DNA of 64,000 nt from Apis mellifera. Lineage: Eukaryota; Arthropoda; Insecta; Hymenoptera; Apidae. Below are positions 12,344 through 22,860 of the stretch, in pieces (within the stretch, counting starts at the first letter, position 1; each line of letters starts with the position of its first letter). Below the pieces are notes generated by a model. That model saw only the letters and a program-made list of their open reading frames with translations, did no database searches and was not told where the DNA came from. The position numbers and the translations under genes were made by a program. The DNA lies in assembly GCF_003254395.2 (NCBI RefSeq), contig NC_037648.1:10108009-10172008 (forward strand), in the 5' to 3' direction.

Positions 12344-12736
12344 ATGACTCGTCGGCCCCTGCCTTCGGTTGACCAGGGTCGCGTGGGTGATTTTACCCGA
12401 TCTGGAGGGGGATGCGTGCTCCTTTATTCGGATGCATCGAACGTTTATTTCGATATTATGCTAATAAATGTTTTAAACAACGAACACTCGGATTGGATAT
12501 ATAGACTTGAAAAGGATGCGAGAAAGGGAAGGAAAAGAACCGTCGGGCGCAAAAAAAGAGCCACTCGTACGAAGATAGAATGTAAATATATATATATCGG
12601 TATGGATATTGGTAGCGTTCTTAAGTGGTTGGTCGATATACACGGTGTCTTTATAATCTTCACCTCTATTGATACTTCATACTTTTTCTTTTTTGTTCCT
12701 TATTTTTTTTTTTTGGAAAAGTTGGTGACGAGATGA
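12344..12736 (+). CDS. Candidate exon/ORF of 130 codons starting at a splice-acceptor-like CAG
   Basis: The ATG directly follows a pyrimidine-rich stretch ending CCGCTCAG, and the frame runs 130 codons to a stop. The peptide begins MTRRPLPSVDQGRVGD, has a basic middle (KDARKGRKRTVGRKKR), and ends in a very hydrophobic Phe-rich segment. The first part contains the repeated word GGTCGCGTGGGTGATTT (12377-12393). About one frame this long is expected by chance at this composition. I recognise no family; non-coding is at least as likely. Confidence 0.2.
   Translation: MTRRPLPSVDQGRVGDFTRSGGGCVLLYSDASNVYFDIMLINVLNNEHSDWIYRLEKDARKGRKRTVGRKKRATRTKIECKYIYIGMDIGSVLKWLVDIHGVFIIFTSIDTSYFFFFVPYFFFLEKLVTR
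12377..12393 (+). repeat. Dispersed 17-bp motif, copy 1
   Basis: GGTCGCGTGGGTGATTT occurs here and again at 13211-13227, and its first 14 bases recur in reverse orientation at 45538-45551. The word is GC-rich with two CG dinucleotides, so repeated chance occurrence is unlikely in AT-rich DNA. A protein-binding site is the simplest guess. Confidence 0.6.
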
Positions 12737-12971
12737 AAATGAAAAGATAAATCGATTTCCTGGTGACAGCTGTAATAACAATAATTCGAATATAGGCCAG
12801 TCGTAAAATCTCTCCTCCTACTTTCTATAACATCCTGTATGAACTGCTGGTCAACCTCACCGGTTCTCAACCTGTAGATCACTTAAATAAATCATTATTA
12901 CCACCATATCTAATCTCCTTGCTACTTGAATTTAAACAAAATCATACTAACTCCTTCTATTTTCCTTACAG

Positions 12972-13176
12972 GAAGCAAAGAAGATACGAATCCTCCTTTT
13001 TCAATCCTCCATTCCATCGTCCAATACTTAAGAAAAGAGATCAGTATCGAAACGAAAATCCATAGAATCTCGCGAGTGTCCGTGGCCACAATGGGCCCAC
13101 AAATCGACAAAGAGCAGCTCTCTTTCCGATCCAATTGTTTTTCGACTCGGCTCATCGACTTGCTCGGGACTCGCAG
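12972..13176 (+). CDS. Candidate internal or first coding exon, unknown protein
   Basis: The acceptor is very good. A perfect branch-point word TACTAAC lies about 20 nt upstream, followed by TCCTTCTATTTTCC and TTACAG. The 205-nt exon stays open in one frame and ends at CGCAG|GTACGG. Its translation includes SKEDTNPPFSILHSIVQYL, and near the end MGPQIDKEQLSFRS, whose ATG (13091) has an excellent context (CCACAATGG), so translation might begin there. The frame stays open past the donor into the GC-rich block. I recognise no domain. Confidence 0.33.
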
Positions 13177-13189
13177 GTACGGCTCGCCT

Positions 13190-13520
13190 GTCCCTGAATC
13201 GAGTCAACCCGGTCGCGTGGGTGATTTGGGCCCGGTGGTGGGGGTAAACGTCGGTCGGCGCGCGGCGGTGGGGGCAAAGTGGGCGGGGCGAGCGACGGTC
13301 AACCGTGGAGCACGGACAGACGGACGCGCGGTGTACCGATAGGGATGCACCGACCTTGGAGGGATTTTTGCGTCTACCGTAGTACGTTCACCCCGAGTGA
13401 GGCGGCGAGCGTGCCGTGGCCGGGGTTCAGAAACGCGACTCCCTTCTTTCCCGGCCTCTTTGTCTCCCCCACCCCCTGGCCCTTCGCCCTCCCTCCACCG
13501 TAAACTTCTGTACCAGGCCC
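13190..13520. promoter_or_regulatory. CpG-rich block, candidate promoter or 5' UTR
   Basis: This is the most GC-rich stretch in the window, with dense CG dinucleotides, runs such as GGTGGGGGTAAACG and GGGCGGGGCG (an Sp1/KLF-type GC box), and an FTZ-F1/ERR-type half-site CGACCTTGG at 13351-13359. It follows the exon candidate at 12972-13176. Open frames exist on both strands but none looks convincing. In insects such pockets often mark transcription starts, but here that is inference. Confidence 0.3.
13211..13227 (+). repeat. Dispersed 17-bp motif, copy 2
   Basis: This is identical over 17 bp to 12377-12393, 834 bp downstream in the same orientation. It sits at the left edge of the most GC-rich part of the window. 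The flanking sequences are not alike, which argues against a simple segmental duplication. Confidence 0.6.
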
Positions 13521-13979
13521 TTTTTTTCCAGCCGTCTCCTCGTTCCAGCCTCAAACTCGCCGGGAATCGGCCGTCTCACCCTTCGAGCTCTCTCTCTCAC
13601 TTTTTCTCTCTCTCTGTTCGAGAGACGCTCCAGGGGCGGAATTTTTGCGCTGGCAAAACTTCGCGACAGACAATAATGGATGGGTTAACGGCTGGAAGGA
13701 ATCTTGCGATTCGAATGATTCTTGGTTTCGTTCGATCGAAATTTTGTTTAATACGGAGATTGTCGTGAATGGAAACGAATGGATAGTATTCATTTATTTT
13801 TTTTTGTGAAAATGAATTGAAATGATTCTTGTACAGGTGATCAAGTGATTTTCAACTTGATTAAAAAATCATCTTGCACAATCAACTTGGATTATATTAT
13901 TTATTTATGATTTAACTATTGGTTTAATTATTGATTTCGCTTCAGAATAATAGACGAGGCTGATATTAAATTGGTCGAC

Positions 13980-14260
13980 GGAAATTCCCGGCAACGTGCC
14001 CCCCCTAGCTCTTCCTAGATTCATCGTCACGTTGGTGGCACGTGGTTGCCACGAGCCAGCCCTGGCGAGGCGATGCATCCCACAGATTAGGCTGCACGTA
14101 CGCAGCATGCACGCGCATGGCGTGTGCCTAATAGCGCGTGCATCGCTCCCTGGGCGAAGTGGAGGTCGTGACCTTGATGGAGTAGCCGTGGAAGGAAGGG
14201 TCGGCAGACCGTCGGCCAGATTTACGCGGTCAAGAGATCGGGAAAGTCGATAAACCCGGC
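13980..14260. promoter_or_regulatory. GC-rich element with E-box, half-site and hairpins, candidate cis-regulatory module
   Basis: A compact GC-rich island in AT-rich DNA. It contains CACGTG (about 14040), a perfect FTZ-F1 site TGACCTTGA (14169-14177), GTGGCA/TGCCAC inverted repeats around the E-box, and a perfect 10-bp inverted repeat ATGCACGCGC/GCGCGTGCAT (14107-14116 and 14134-14143, 17-nt loop). A 138-codon minus-strand frame without a clear ATG crosses it. I favour a regulatory element over a gene. Confidence 0.3.
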
Positions 14261-14536
14261 TTCGGTTGCCTTCGATTAAAAATGCTTTCCACGTATGCAC
14301 TTCCTCTCCTTTCCGCTTCACTTTAAAAAACGAAACTTCGTTTCTCCTTAATCTTCCATATATATAACTTTCTTTCTATATAATCGAATCATAACGATTC
14401 GAGGAAAAATTTGCTCCATTTCTTTCATTTCGATAATCATGGACGGTTCTTTTTCAAAATTCCAAGCTGCAATTGCATTCGAAAGTTTGTCAATTTTATT
14501 CTGCTTCTTCAAAGAAGATTAATGTAATAAAAAAAA

Positions 14537-14731
14537 ATGGTGACCTTGGCTGAAAGATCGCAGAGGTTAAACTTAATTAGTGCGAGAAGCTCGCCGACTA
14601 TTGTCGTTCGATTAATTGGCCGTCCGTCGGGCCAGATAAGCCCACGGGTGTACGTACGTGTCCCGAGAGCTTCGAATCGCTTCATAATCGTCCGACACGC
14701 GATTGGGAACGGATTGGCTCCCTTCGATTAA
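14537..14731 (+). CDS. Candidate small ORF (64 codons)
   Basis: A strong start context (AAAAATGG) opens 64 codons to a TAA. The peptide begins MVTLAERSQRLNLISARSS and ends RHAIGNGLAPFD; it is basic and lacks membrane segments. The start overlaps the half-site TGACCTTGG (14541-14549). No Py-tract acceptor or clear donor is seen, so it would be a single-exon small protein. I recognise no homologue, and chance in a GC-richer pocket is quite possible. Confidence 0.18.
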   Translation: MVTLAERSQRLNLISARSSPTIVVRLIGRPSGQISPRVYVRVPRASNRFIIVRHAIGNGLAPFD

Positions 14732-14749
14732 AGGCGAAACGAGATTTCA

Positions 14750-16108
14750 CTACGAATAACAATTTCTTCGAGATTTTCGTTTCTCTTTGCGAAATTCTTT
14801 GATTTCGTAAATATCCACGACAAACGATAATTAAAAACTCAGTTCTTTCATCTTCCATGTCGTATAACTTTTTATCATAAGAACGATAAAACCCTTATCC
14901 TATTCTCCAGTGAAAAACTTTAATCAAAGCCTGAAAGGTTTGAAAGGATTACATGCTCGGATGCAATTTCGATTGGAAGGCAAGTACGATGCGGGAGAAA
15001 GCGACGGTTAACGGGCAATTAATAAAGGCAAAAGGACGAAGGTGGAGGAAGGAAAGAGAAATTAAAAAGGGAGGAAAGGAGAGGGGGGAAAAAAGTAGAG
15101 CGTGTGGGAACGAGATGGCACGACCTCGAAGGGCGCGGTCGAGTTCAGGCTAGACTGAAGCTGCCCTTGTGCCTGACCGACCTTGAGACAGCCCGTTTTG
15201 CCATAGCCCCTCCTCCCCCCGACTCCATCGGCCCCCACCCACCACCCGGCTCATCCTCCATCCTCCGCGGCACAAAGAACTGTCCTCCTCGCCGGGAATC
15301 ATAGCCGCCCTACGTGGAATTTTGCGAATGGAATTTCCCCGTTCACAAGGGGACGCACCAGGAATCCTACGAACAGGTGTCCGACGGATTCGATCCCTCC
15401 AGGATCTTTCTTTCTTTTTTTTTTTCGTTCCTCGATTCGTTGTAACGAATCGTCGACTCTCCTCTCGCGTTTCTCTTTCTTCCTCGATCAGTTTCGAGAT
15501 TTTGAAAAGATTTGAGGGAAAATTTATGTTTAAATAATAGTCAGTTTTTTGGTATTCAAACGGACGAATTTATTTTCTTCTTTCTTTCTTTTAATTTATC
15601 TCGAGATTTTATCGTTTGGAAAAAGTTGGAGATAGTTTTGTATCTTTCTGTTTACGTTCTCGTAATCTTCTTTTGTTTTTTAAGAAACGTAAGTTTATTT
15701 TTACGGTACGTATTTATATTTGTTCTTTTGTGTATATTTTTTTTCTTTTTTTTCGTATTTAACGAGTTTTTGTTCTAGACGCAATGTCGGCAATGTTAAA
15801 GTTCAATGTAACATGATAATTTTTATAAATACCGTTTCAATTAAGATTGTTCTTTTATTCGAGATTAAAGAAGTGTATTTATTTATTCCTCGTGAATCTT
15901 TTCAGAGAATATCGATATTTTATTTACATACTTCTTTCTTTCGATATTTCTGCAACATTTTGCGGATTCGTCGTTGCGATTCCGTCTTGAACGATACTCG
16001 ACTCATCGTGTAGATAGCAAATATCATTGGATTAAAAAAAAAAATCTTGGCTATCTTTGTAAGGCGTGTACAATCATTTACCAGTTTCACTTAATCAAGA
16101 GGAAAAAC
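14750..16108. other. Unassigned stretch left of the tRNA
   Basis: AT-rich flanks around a GC-rich pocket at 15080-15320 that holds the half-site CGACCTTGA (15178-15186). From about 15400 to 15800 the plus strand is strongly T-rich. No exon with splice support is seen. Confidence 0.4.
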
Positions 16109-16120
16109 AAAAAAAAAAAA
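16109..16120 (-). terminator. Pol III terminator of the tRNA-Val gene
   Basis: On the minus strand a run of 12 T residues starts 10 nt after the last base of the tRNA. Runs of four or more T on the non-template strand stop RNA polymerase III, so this is a strong terminator that leaves a short 3' trailer to be trimmed. Confidence 0.9.
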
Positions 16121-16130
16121 GGAACACACT

Positions 16131-16202
16131 GTTTCCGCCCGGGATCGAACCGGGGACCTTGTGCGTGTGAAGCACACGTGATAACCACTACACTACGGAA
16201 AC
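16131..16202 (-). tRNA. tRNA-Val (anticodon CAC)
   Basis: The reverse strand folds into a complete 72-nt cloverleaf. The acceptor stem GTTTCCG pairs perfectly with CGGAAAC. The D-arm is GTGT/TCAC-like. The five-pair anticodon stem TGTGC/GCACA encloses the loop TTCACAC, so the anticodon is CAC (plus-strand 16167-16169) and reads the valine codon GUG. The T-arm is CCCGG/CCGGG around TTCGATC. Internal Pol III A-box (TAGTGTAGTGG) and B-box (GGTTCGATCC) sequences are intact, there is no intron, and the CCA end is not encoded, as in eukaryotic nuclear tRNA genes. It should supply valyl-tRNA for cytosolic translation. It lies alone in AT-rich sequence with no second tRNA nearby. No mismatch suggests a pseudogene. 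Confidence 0.97.
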
Positions 16203-17250
16203 GTTGATATCAATCCTTCTCCTTCCGATTAAAATCCCCAAAATTTAATCTCGATGACGCAAATATAATTACGAATGAAGAAAAAAGAGGAGGGAAATGA
16301 AATCGATATCGTTTGCTTAATGCGTAAAATATAATATTTTTAATTCGAAATTTTGTTTTAATTTCGAATTTAAAAATGGGAAATATTTTTAAAAATTCTA
16401 TTCTATGGATATATCGTTTCGATATATCCTCTTTACGAGACACGGTGCGTGTCGGAAATTTTTTTGGTAACACTTTGAAGCGAAGGCAGACTGAAAGAAC
16501 AACTGGTAAAACACAAAATCAGCTGTAACGCGTAAACAAGGTCAGCTAGGACAAAAGTGTATATAAACATTTATTTTTTTATTGTTTCTGCGTACTGACC
16601 TCCAAAAAATTTCTATTTTATCGCGCATACCGTATAACGAGCGGAATTTTTTTTTCACGATATTCCAACACGTCCATCCACCTTCCGATTATATTCCGAA
16701 TAATAATATAACGACCTCGATAAATTTTTCATTTTTAATACCCGATAATTAATCGCCGACTTACGAGAACGATCGAGCATTAAAAACATATTAACATTCT
16801 GACAAGTTCACTAAGCTATTTTAGATTCGATATTTTGGAATTGGATATTCTTTTCTGGAAAGGACGAATAATTTTTTTAGGAAGAATTAAAAAAAAATAA
16901 AACTCAGAATTAAATGTATTTCTGAACATTTTAAGAATAATTTATTATTGTTAATAACATTAGATACGTTTTGGATTTTTCGACAAAGTTTCAAAAATCT
17001 CAATTACTTTCATAATCATTCTTTTCCTATTTAAATTATAAACAAAATTAAAAAAAGTATTAGAAATCGTAGATTTTACACCAGGATTAAAAAAATACAA
17101 GCAAAAAGAAGAAACTATTATAATTAAAAAATAGTACACTTAATTATCCAAGAACTCAGCATCGAAAGATTATTTAAATTATTCCATCGAAAGATTTCAC
17201 AAGTATCTTATGGATATCCGATTTCATTGAAAACGCATACAGAAATAAAA
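16203..17250. other. AT-rich stretch right of the tRNA
   Basis: Sequence upstream of the tRNA on its own strand. Very AT-rich and without any open frame worth calling. Confidence 0.5.
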
Positions 17251-17255
17251 CTGAC

Positions 17256-17400
17256 CTGCGCTACCGAGTCCAATCCTTTGTCCCCTGCGTTCCAGGAACT
17301 CCACTTTGGATCGATCGTCCTTTAGAATCGGTGTACTCGAAAATTGCATTTTCGCGGTTACACGGAGAATCCTTTCCCTCCTTTGAATGGAGTTTTGCAT
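17256..17400 (-). CDS. Candidate first coding exon, unknown protein
   Basis: On the minus strand an ATG at 17400 opens 48 codons plus one base, ending at the donor GCAG|GTCAGT. The peptide begins MQNSIQRRER and the second in-frame Met (17349) begins MQFSSTPILKDDRSK, followed by VEFLERRGQR and IGLGSA. Charged residues, mixed codon third positions and a frame open for more than 60 codons make it look like true coding sequence amid AT-rich DNA. No acceptor with a pyrimidine tract is seen upstream, so I read it as a first exon; the second Met (context CGAAAATGC) may be the real start. A 23-codon upstream open frame lies at 17448-17519. I do not recognise the protein. The donor is acceptable rather than perfect. 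Confidence 0.4.
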
Positions 17401-17447
17401 TTTCCAAACAATTCGTGGTAATGGATCGAATGGATTCTCTCCCCCCT

Positions 17448-17519
17448 TTATCCCTTATCGGTTCTTGAACCGTGATCGATCGATCGAAGAAGGAGAAACA
17501 CGACGAAGAAGAAAGCCAT
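17448..17519 (-). CDS. Short upstream ORF with signal-like peptide
   Basis: A 23-codon frame starts at AAAATGG, a strong initiation context. It encodes MAFFFVVFLLL, a very hydrophobic start, then RSIDHGSRTDKG and a stop. It lies 5' of the candidate first exon at 17256-17400 on the same strand but in a different frame. It could be an uORF that tunes translation of that exon, the start of a separate spliced secreted peptide, or chance. No donor is obvious inside it. Confidence 0.2.
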   Translation of the reverse strand: MAFFFVVFLLLRSIDHGSRTDKG

Positions 17520-17529
17520 TTTCTCCGAT

Positions 17530-20500
17530 TGAATAAAACCTAACCTCGTTTCCCGAGTGAAACATTGAGTTTGGAGAGACAATGATGTTTGTCGGAATTC
17601 GATGCAAATTGGATCGTTGACGCTTGGATTTGGATGGATTTTATTTGGAAAAATTAGGTGAAAATGATGCGATTTTTTTGTTTCTTCTTTTCTTTTCGAT
17701 TCGATTCGAGATTTTAGATTTGTGATGTCTGGAAAATTTTTCGAGAATTCTTGAAATCCTCTTCCAGCTTATTTCTCTCTCTTTCTATTTTATTTTTAAA
17801 AAAAAGAAGAGAGAATTAAAGTGTCAATAAATTTTTATTTCCAAACTCGAAAAGTTTGTAGTTGTCGATCAACGGTAATAACCATGCAAAATATTAAATT
17901 TGTATATTTTCTCCTTTCTCGACGTTTAAACAAACTGAACGTACATAATTATGTCAATATAACTTCCAGCTTTCACCGAATCTATCTACTTATTAAACAG
18001 CCCCCCCTTTTCTTTTTGAATTTAAAATTTCGAATCGAGTTAAAAAAATGTTATTTCTTCTCAATTATCCGATTTAAAAAACCTCATCGAGCATCGTCGA
18101 AATACCACCAGAGATCCTCGTCTCTCCAAATCAGAAATATAATTTACGAAGCAAAAGTGCATTACATACAACGCGTTATTTCAATAAGTAAAGTAATTCA
18201 AATTCAAATATCGTGGAGAAAAATTTGTCATCTCAATTAACGCGAAGATAAAAATTAAAAAATGACGGCTCTAAAATTCGATGTTAATGATAAATGTAAG
18301 AAAAAAAAGACGATGTCGATTTTAACATAACAGGGAGAGATCTCGTAATAAAAAGCTGAGCGAGGTTGACGATCTTGCAATAATAGAAAGCCACGATTCC
18401 CCTCGTCGTTCCTCGGTTAAGCCTGCTGCTTGTGCACCGTGTCTCTCTCTCTTGGCGAAACTTTTACTTTTACTTACGGAGAAAGTGCACCGGTGCTGCA
18501 ACTCTCGCGATTTAGAACGCGTAATTCACCATCATCTCAGTTTGAATTCTCTCTGTCACGATTCTCTTTCTTCTTTCTTTCTTTAGAGGATCACGATTGG
18601 AAATCGTTTCTCTTAGTAAAATTCTTTTTTCAAACGAATCCCCTTTCCCAAAATTGAAAGAAATTATAACAAAACATTTCCTTATTTACCATATACACAT
18701 CTCTTAAAATTATTATTAATTTAGAAATATTCTCTCGCTTCAAAGGTTAAACTAAAATAAAATTGGGTGAACATTTTCCTAAAATTCTCACTTTTAAATT
18801 CTTTCTTTCTTTTTCCCCGTCAAACTCACCTTCTCTTCGAGAACAAAGGGAAAAATCAAAACCTGGCTGGCTATGTAAATCAATCTGATCGCGCAAAAAG
18901 TCCAACCTGGTTCCTTTAATCGATCCTTTAACGAGCCAGCACGTCCACGTTAATGAGCGTAATATTCGTTTCACGGTGTTGCGGCCTTTTCCATTTAAGG
19001 GGCGACACACTTTCCGCAGCCACGACCACGAGAAACCGTGCAATTCCACGACGGTTCATTTCATTTCCTGGTTGGAGCAACGATCTGCCCGGTCGTTAGC
19101 ACCGCGTTTCAACGTGCCGTTCAACTGCATCGTTGCATCGTTCCATTGTGCCCGCCTCGATCACGCTTCAAACCAGGATAGATAGAAAACCAACCATTGT
19201 CAACCCTTTGTCTTTGAAAATGGGGGGGAGGCTCGTTAACAGGTCACGGAGCCACGTGCCAATTCTCTTGCGAAATTTAATTTAAAAGCGTGACTTTTAC
19301 GAAGAGATTTATCAATTAATTTAGATAGATTATCTTTCTATTATCGAGGAAATATATGTGATATTGTGAAGAATAATATAATAATCGTTTTGGAAAGCAG
19401 TGTTACATAAAAAAATATATATATATATATCGCATCGTCGAATCTCTCCCATGAAATTATCCAACAATAAAGGAAAATGATTAACGAGGACAAATCTAGG
19501 AAGTAATAAACGATATTACAACGTAACTTCATATTCGAAGTAATCGCGAAGTTTTACACGAGTCGTTAAAGAGACTTCGGTCGGGGAATCTTCCTGTTGC
19601 TCAACATTATTTATTTCTCCGCTTACTATAAAAAGTAACATCGTAACCTCGGTTAACGAACGACGTTTAAATATTAATAAACGTTACCAGACGTTGTACC
19701 AACGTATCCACCAGTTGTAGATTGTGTGCAATATATATATAGAAAACTGGGAAGAATTTCCATTAAAAATTCGTTTCTCAAAAGAAACAGGAAAAACTTT
19801 CACTCCGGTGGTGTCTGGGCCGATCCGTGGGATCGGCGATCGAAAGCTGGAATGGGCGTTACGTTATGGAATTATTCGCGGCTCTGGTCATTTCGCGCAC
19901 GCTATTTTCCCGATACATGATAAGATAGAGAAGGGATTCGAACAAAAACGCGGAAATTCTAAATGGGAAGCGGAATGTACACGGTCGAATACGAACTTTC
20001 GTATTTTCCTTTTCTTTTTTTTTTTTTTTTTCCAGATCGAATCTATCCATTCATTGTAGAAACATGAAACCGAGTTGAGGAATAATTGTCTCTGAGAAAT
20101 TAAGCTATTTTATTAAGCTAATTGTCACATGATTTGTTAACAAGTGTTTTTGTTTATTTATCGATATTATAATGGGATGTTTTGAAGAAATTTTGTTTAA
20201 TATTCGTGTGTTTCGTAGAAGAGGAAAGGAAGGGGGGAATTTTTTTTTTTATGTTACAATTGCGCGTTCTATAAAAGAGACGACCCAATTATCCGACGAT
20301 GGAAAGTAGAACGAAGTTAGCAGAAACTTTCGGTTTCGCCGGTGTTCAGTCTTTCACTCGGTAACCTCCATTCGAGCATTGCCGGTTTCGTACACTCGTC
20401 TCTTGACAAGATCTAACGCGGACATCGAAACTTTCCTTCGTATTGTTACGATTTTCACCTCGCCACACGAAAATCTCGGTCGGTTCTCGTTGGATCGAGG

Positions 20501-20570
20501 CGAATATTCCTTTGCCCCAATTTTTCTTCTTCAACTTTTTAACTTGATTGATTAATCATGAGGAGGATAA
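17530..20570. other. Unassigned stretch with one GC-richer pocket
   Basis: AT-rich. At 18830-19190 both strands are open: the minus-strand frame runs about 72 codons to a perfect donor (AGAAG|GTGAGT near 18831), and the plus-strand frame runs about 98 codons. Neither has a proper ATG. A short TA repeat lies near 19415-19430 and a T-run near 20020-20032. Confidence 0.35.
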
Positions 20571-20574
20571 AGGG

Positions 20575-20833
20575 ATTTGTAGAAAATCGAATTAATATTA
20601 TTATTTCTTTAAGCACACTTATGTCAAATAAATTAAATATCGTTGGAAGAATTGAGCCGTTTCTTTTTCAATTAATCGACGAAGAGAGAAAGAGAGAGAA
20701 AGAGAAATAATTTGGATAAAAATTTGTAGAAAATCGAATGAGTTAATATTATTAAGTATACTTATTTAAGTATACTTATGTCAAATAAATTAAATATCGT
20801 TGGAAGAATTGAGCCGTTTCTTTTTCAATTAAT

Positions 20834-20874
<41 letters not shown>

Positions 20875-21321
20875 ATTTGGATAAAAATTTGTAGAAAATC
20901 GAATGAGTTAATACTATTATTTCTTTAAGCATACTTATGTCAACTAAATTAAATATCGTTGGAAGAATTGAGCCGTTTCTTTTTCAATTAATCAACGAAG
21001 AGAGAGAGAGAAATAATTTGGATAAAAATTTGTAGAAAATCGAATGAGTTAATATTATCATTTCTTTAAGCACACTTATGTCAAATAAATTAAATATCGT
21101 TGGAAGAATTGAGCCGTTTCTTTTTCAATTAATCGACGAAGAGAGAGAGAGAGAGAAATAATTTGGATAAAAATTTGTAGAAAATCGAACGAGTTAATAT
21201 TATCATTTCTTTAAGCACACTTATGTCAAATAAATTAAATATCGTTGGAAGAATTGAGCCGTTTCTTTTTCAATTAATCGACGAAGAGAGAGAGAGAGAG
21301 AGAGAAATAATTTGGATAAAA
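20575..21321 (+). repeat. Tandem array, five units of about 141-165 bp containing a GA microsatellite
   Basis: Units start with ATTTGTAGAAAATCGA at about 20575, 20722, 20887, 21028 and 21173, and the array breaks off at 21322. Each carries a conserved core (CTTATGTCAAATAAATTAAA, ATCGTTGGAAGAATTGAGCC) followed by a GA tract. Unit length differs mainly because the GA tract expands and contracts; in unit 1 it is interrupted by AAAG, in unit 2 it is about 30 bp and pure. Outside the GA tract the copies are nearly identical, suggesting recent unequal exchange. Confidence 0.95.
20841..20871 (+). repeat. Longest GA tract inside the tandem array
   Basis: About 15 pure GA units in the second copy of the array; other copies have roughly 6 to 11 units, so this is the expanded allele within the array. 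Confidence 0.95.
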
Positions 21322-21684
21322 ATTTTCGCACGGGGAACGATTGGACGGGCAGGAAAAAATTATTGGAACGGTCACCGGACTACGTGCGGTTCTTTTACGA
21401 TCGGCAAAGAAATCACGCAAACGATATCACACGCGAATCGATTCCTCGCTACTCGTGTGACACGGTGTTACGTTCGATGTGTGCAGTAACCTGTGTAATT
21501 CAACGCGGAATTTTATGATCGCATTTGCACACGGAATTCGTGCCCAAGGTGAGACGGCTACAAGCCTCGTCACGTGTTTACTTCCCGCCGTCGAATCGAG
21601 CTTATCGTTCCTGCTGCGCGTTCAATACCGATTTCTATCGTTCCGCGCGATTACCGCCAACTTGTCGCGATCCCGTCCTCTCTC
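21322..21684. other. Unique GC-richer spacer between two tandem arrays
   Basis: About 360 bp of non-repetitive, GC-richer DNA with CACGTG near 21572. Frames of 68 to 92 codons overlap here on the plus strand; one reads NDWTGRKKLLERSPDYVRF and continues to a stop at 21518. There is no splice or start support, so I leave it unassigned. Confidence 0.4.
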
Positions 21685-22860
21685 CCATTTTTCTTCTCCT
21701 CGAGAAATCAATCGAAATTACACGGATTTAAATTGTTATTCACAGATCTCTAAATAATTATTTTAAAGTAATTATGGAAAAGATACTCGAGTTGAAATTT
21801 TTGATCGATTGAGGATGATACACCAATCCAACGATCCCTTTGTAAAATTTCAATTATTTCGAGAAATTTGGAATAAAATTTCCTCCAGAATGTTCAATTT
21901 CGATACTATAACGATCCCTTTGTAAAATTTCAATTATTTCGAGAAACTTGGAATAAAATTTCCTCCAGAATGTTCAATTTCAATACTATAACGATTTTGA
22001 GAAGATTATTAAAAATTTTAGTCTTCCATTTTTCTTCTCCTCGAGAAATCAATTGAAATTCCACGGATTTAAATTGTTATTCACGGATTTCTAAATAATT
22101 ATTTTAAAGTAATTATGGAAAAGATACTCGAGTTGAAATTTTTGATCGACTGAGGATGATACACCAATCCAACGATCCCTTTGTAAAATTTCAATTATTG
22201 CAAGAAACTTGGAATAAAATTTCCTCCAGAATGTTCAATTTCGATACTATAACGATCTTGAGAAGATTATTAAAAATTTTACTCTTCCATTTTTCTTCTC
22301 CTCGAGAAATCAATTGAAATTCCACGGATTTAAATTGTTATTCACGGATCTCTAAATAATTATCTTAAAGTAATTATGGAAAAGATAGTTTCGAGTTGAA
22401 ATTTTTGATCGACTGAGGATGATACACCAATCCAACGATCCCTTTGTAAAATTTCAATTATTGCAAGAAACTTGGAATAAAATTTCCTCCAGAATGTTCA
22501 ATTTCGATACTATAACGATCTTGAAAAGATATCGTTATTAAAAATTTTACTCTTCCATTTTTCTTCCCTCGAGAATCAATCGAAATTATACGGATTTAAA
22601 TTGTTATTCACGGATCTCTAAATAATTATTTTAAAATAATTATGGAAAAGATATTCGAGTTGAAATTTTTGATTGACTGAAGACGATACACCAATTCAAC
22701 GATCCTTTTGTAAAATTTCAATTATTTCAAGAAACTTGAAATAAAATTTCCTCCAAAATGTTCAATTTCGATCGAAAAACGATACTATAACGATCTTGAG
22801 AGGATATCGTTATTAAAAATTTTACTCTTCCATTTTTCTTCCCTCGAGAAACTTTATCGA
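21685..22860 (+). repeat. Tandem array, four units of about 261-341 bp plus a partial fifth
   Basis: Units begin CCATTTTTCTTC at 21685, 22026, 22287, 22555 and 22830 (partial). They share blocks such as CACGGATTTAAATTGTTATT, GATACACCAATCCAACGATC and TTTCCTCCAGAATGTTCAAT. Unit 1 is longer because an internal 80-bp block (from about 21830, again from 21910) is itself duplicated. The sequence is unrelated to the array at 20575-21321. AT-rich, no coding potential. Confidence 0.95.

Noticed and set aside
13905..14321. 138-codon minus-strand frame
   Set aside because: No ATG at its start; the GC island it crosses is better explained by its hairpins and binding motifs.
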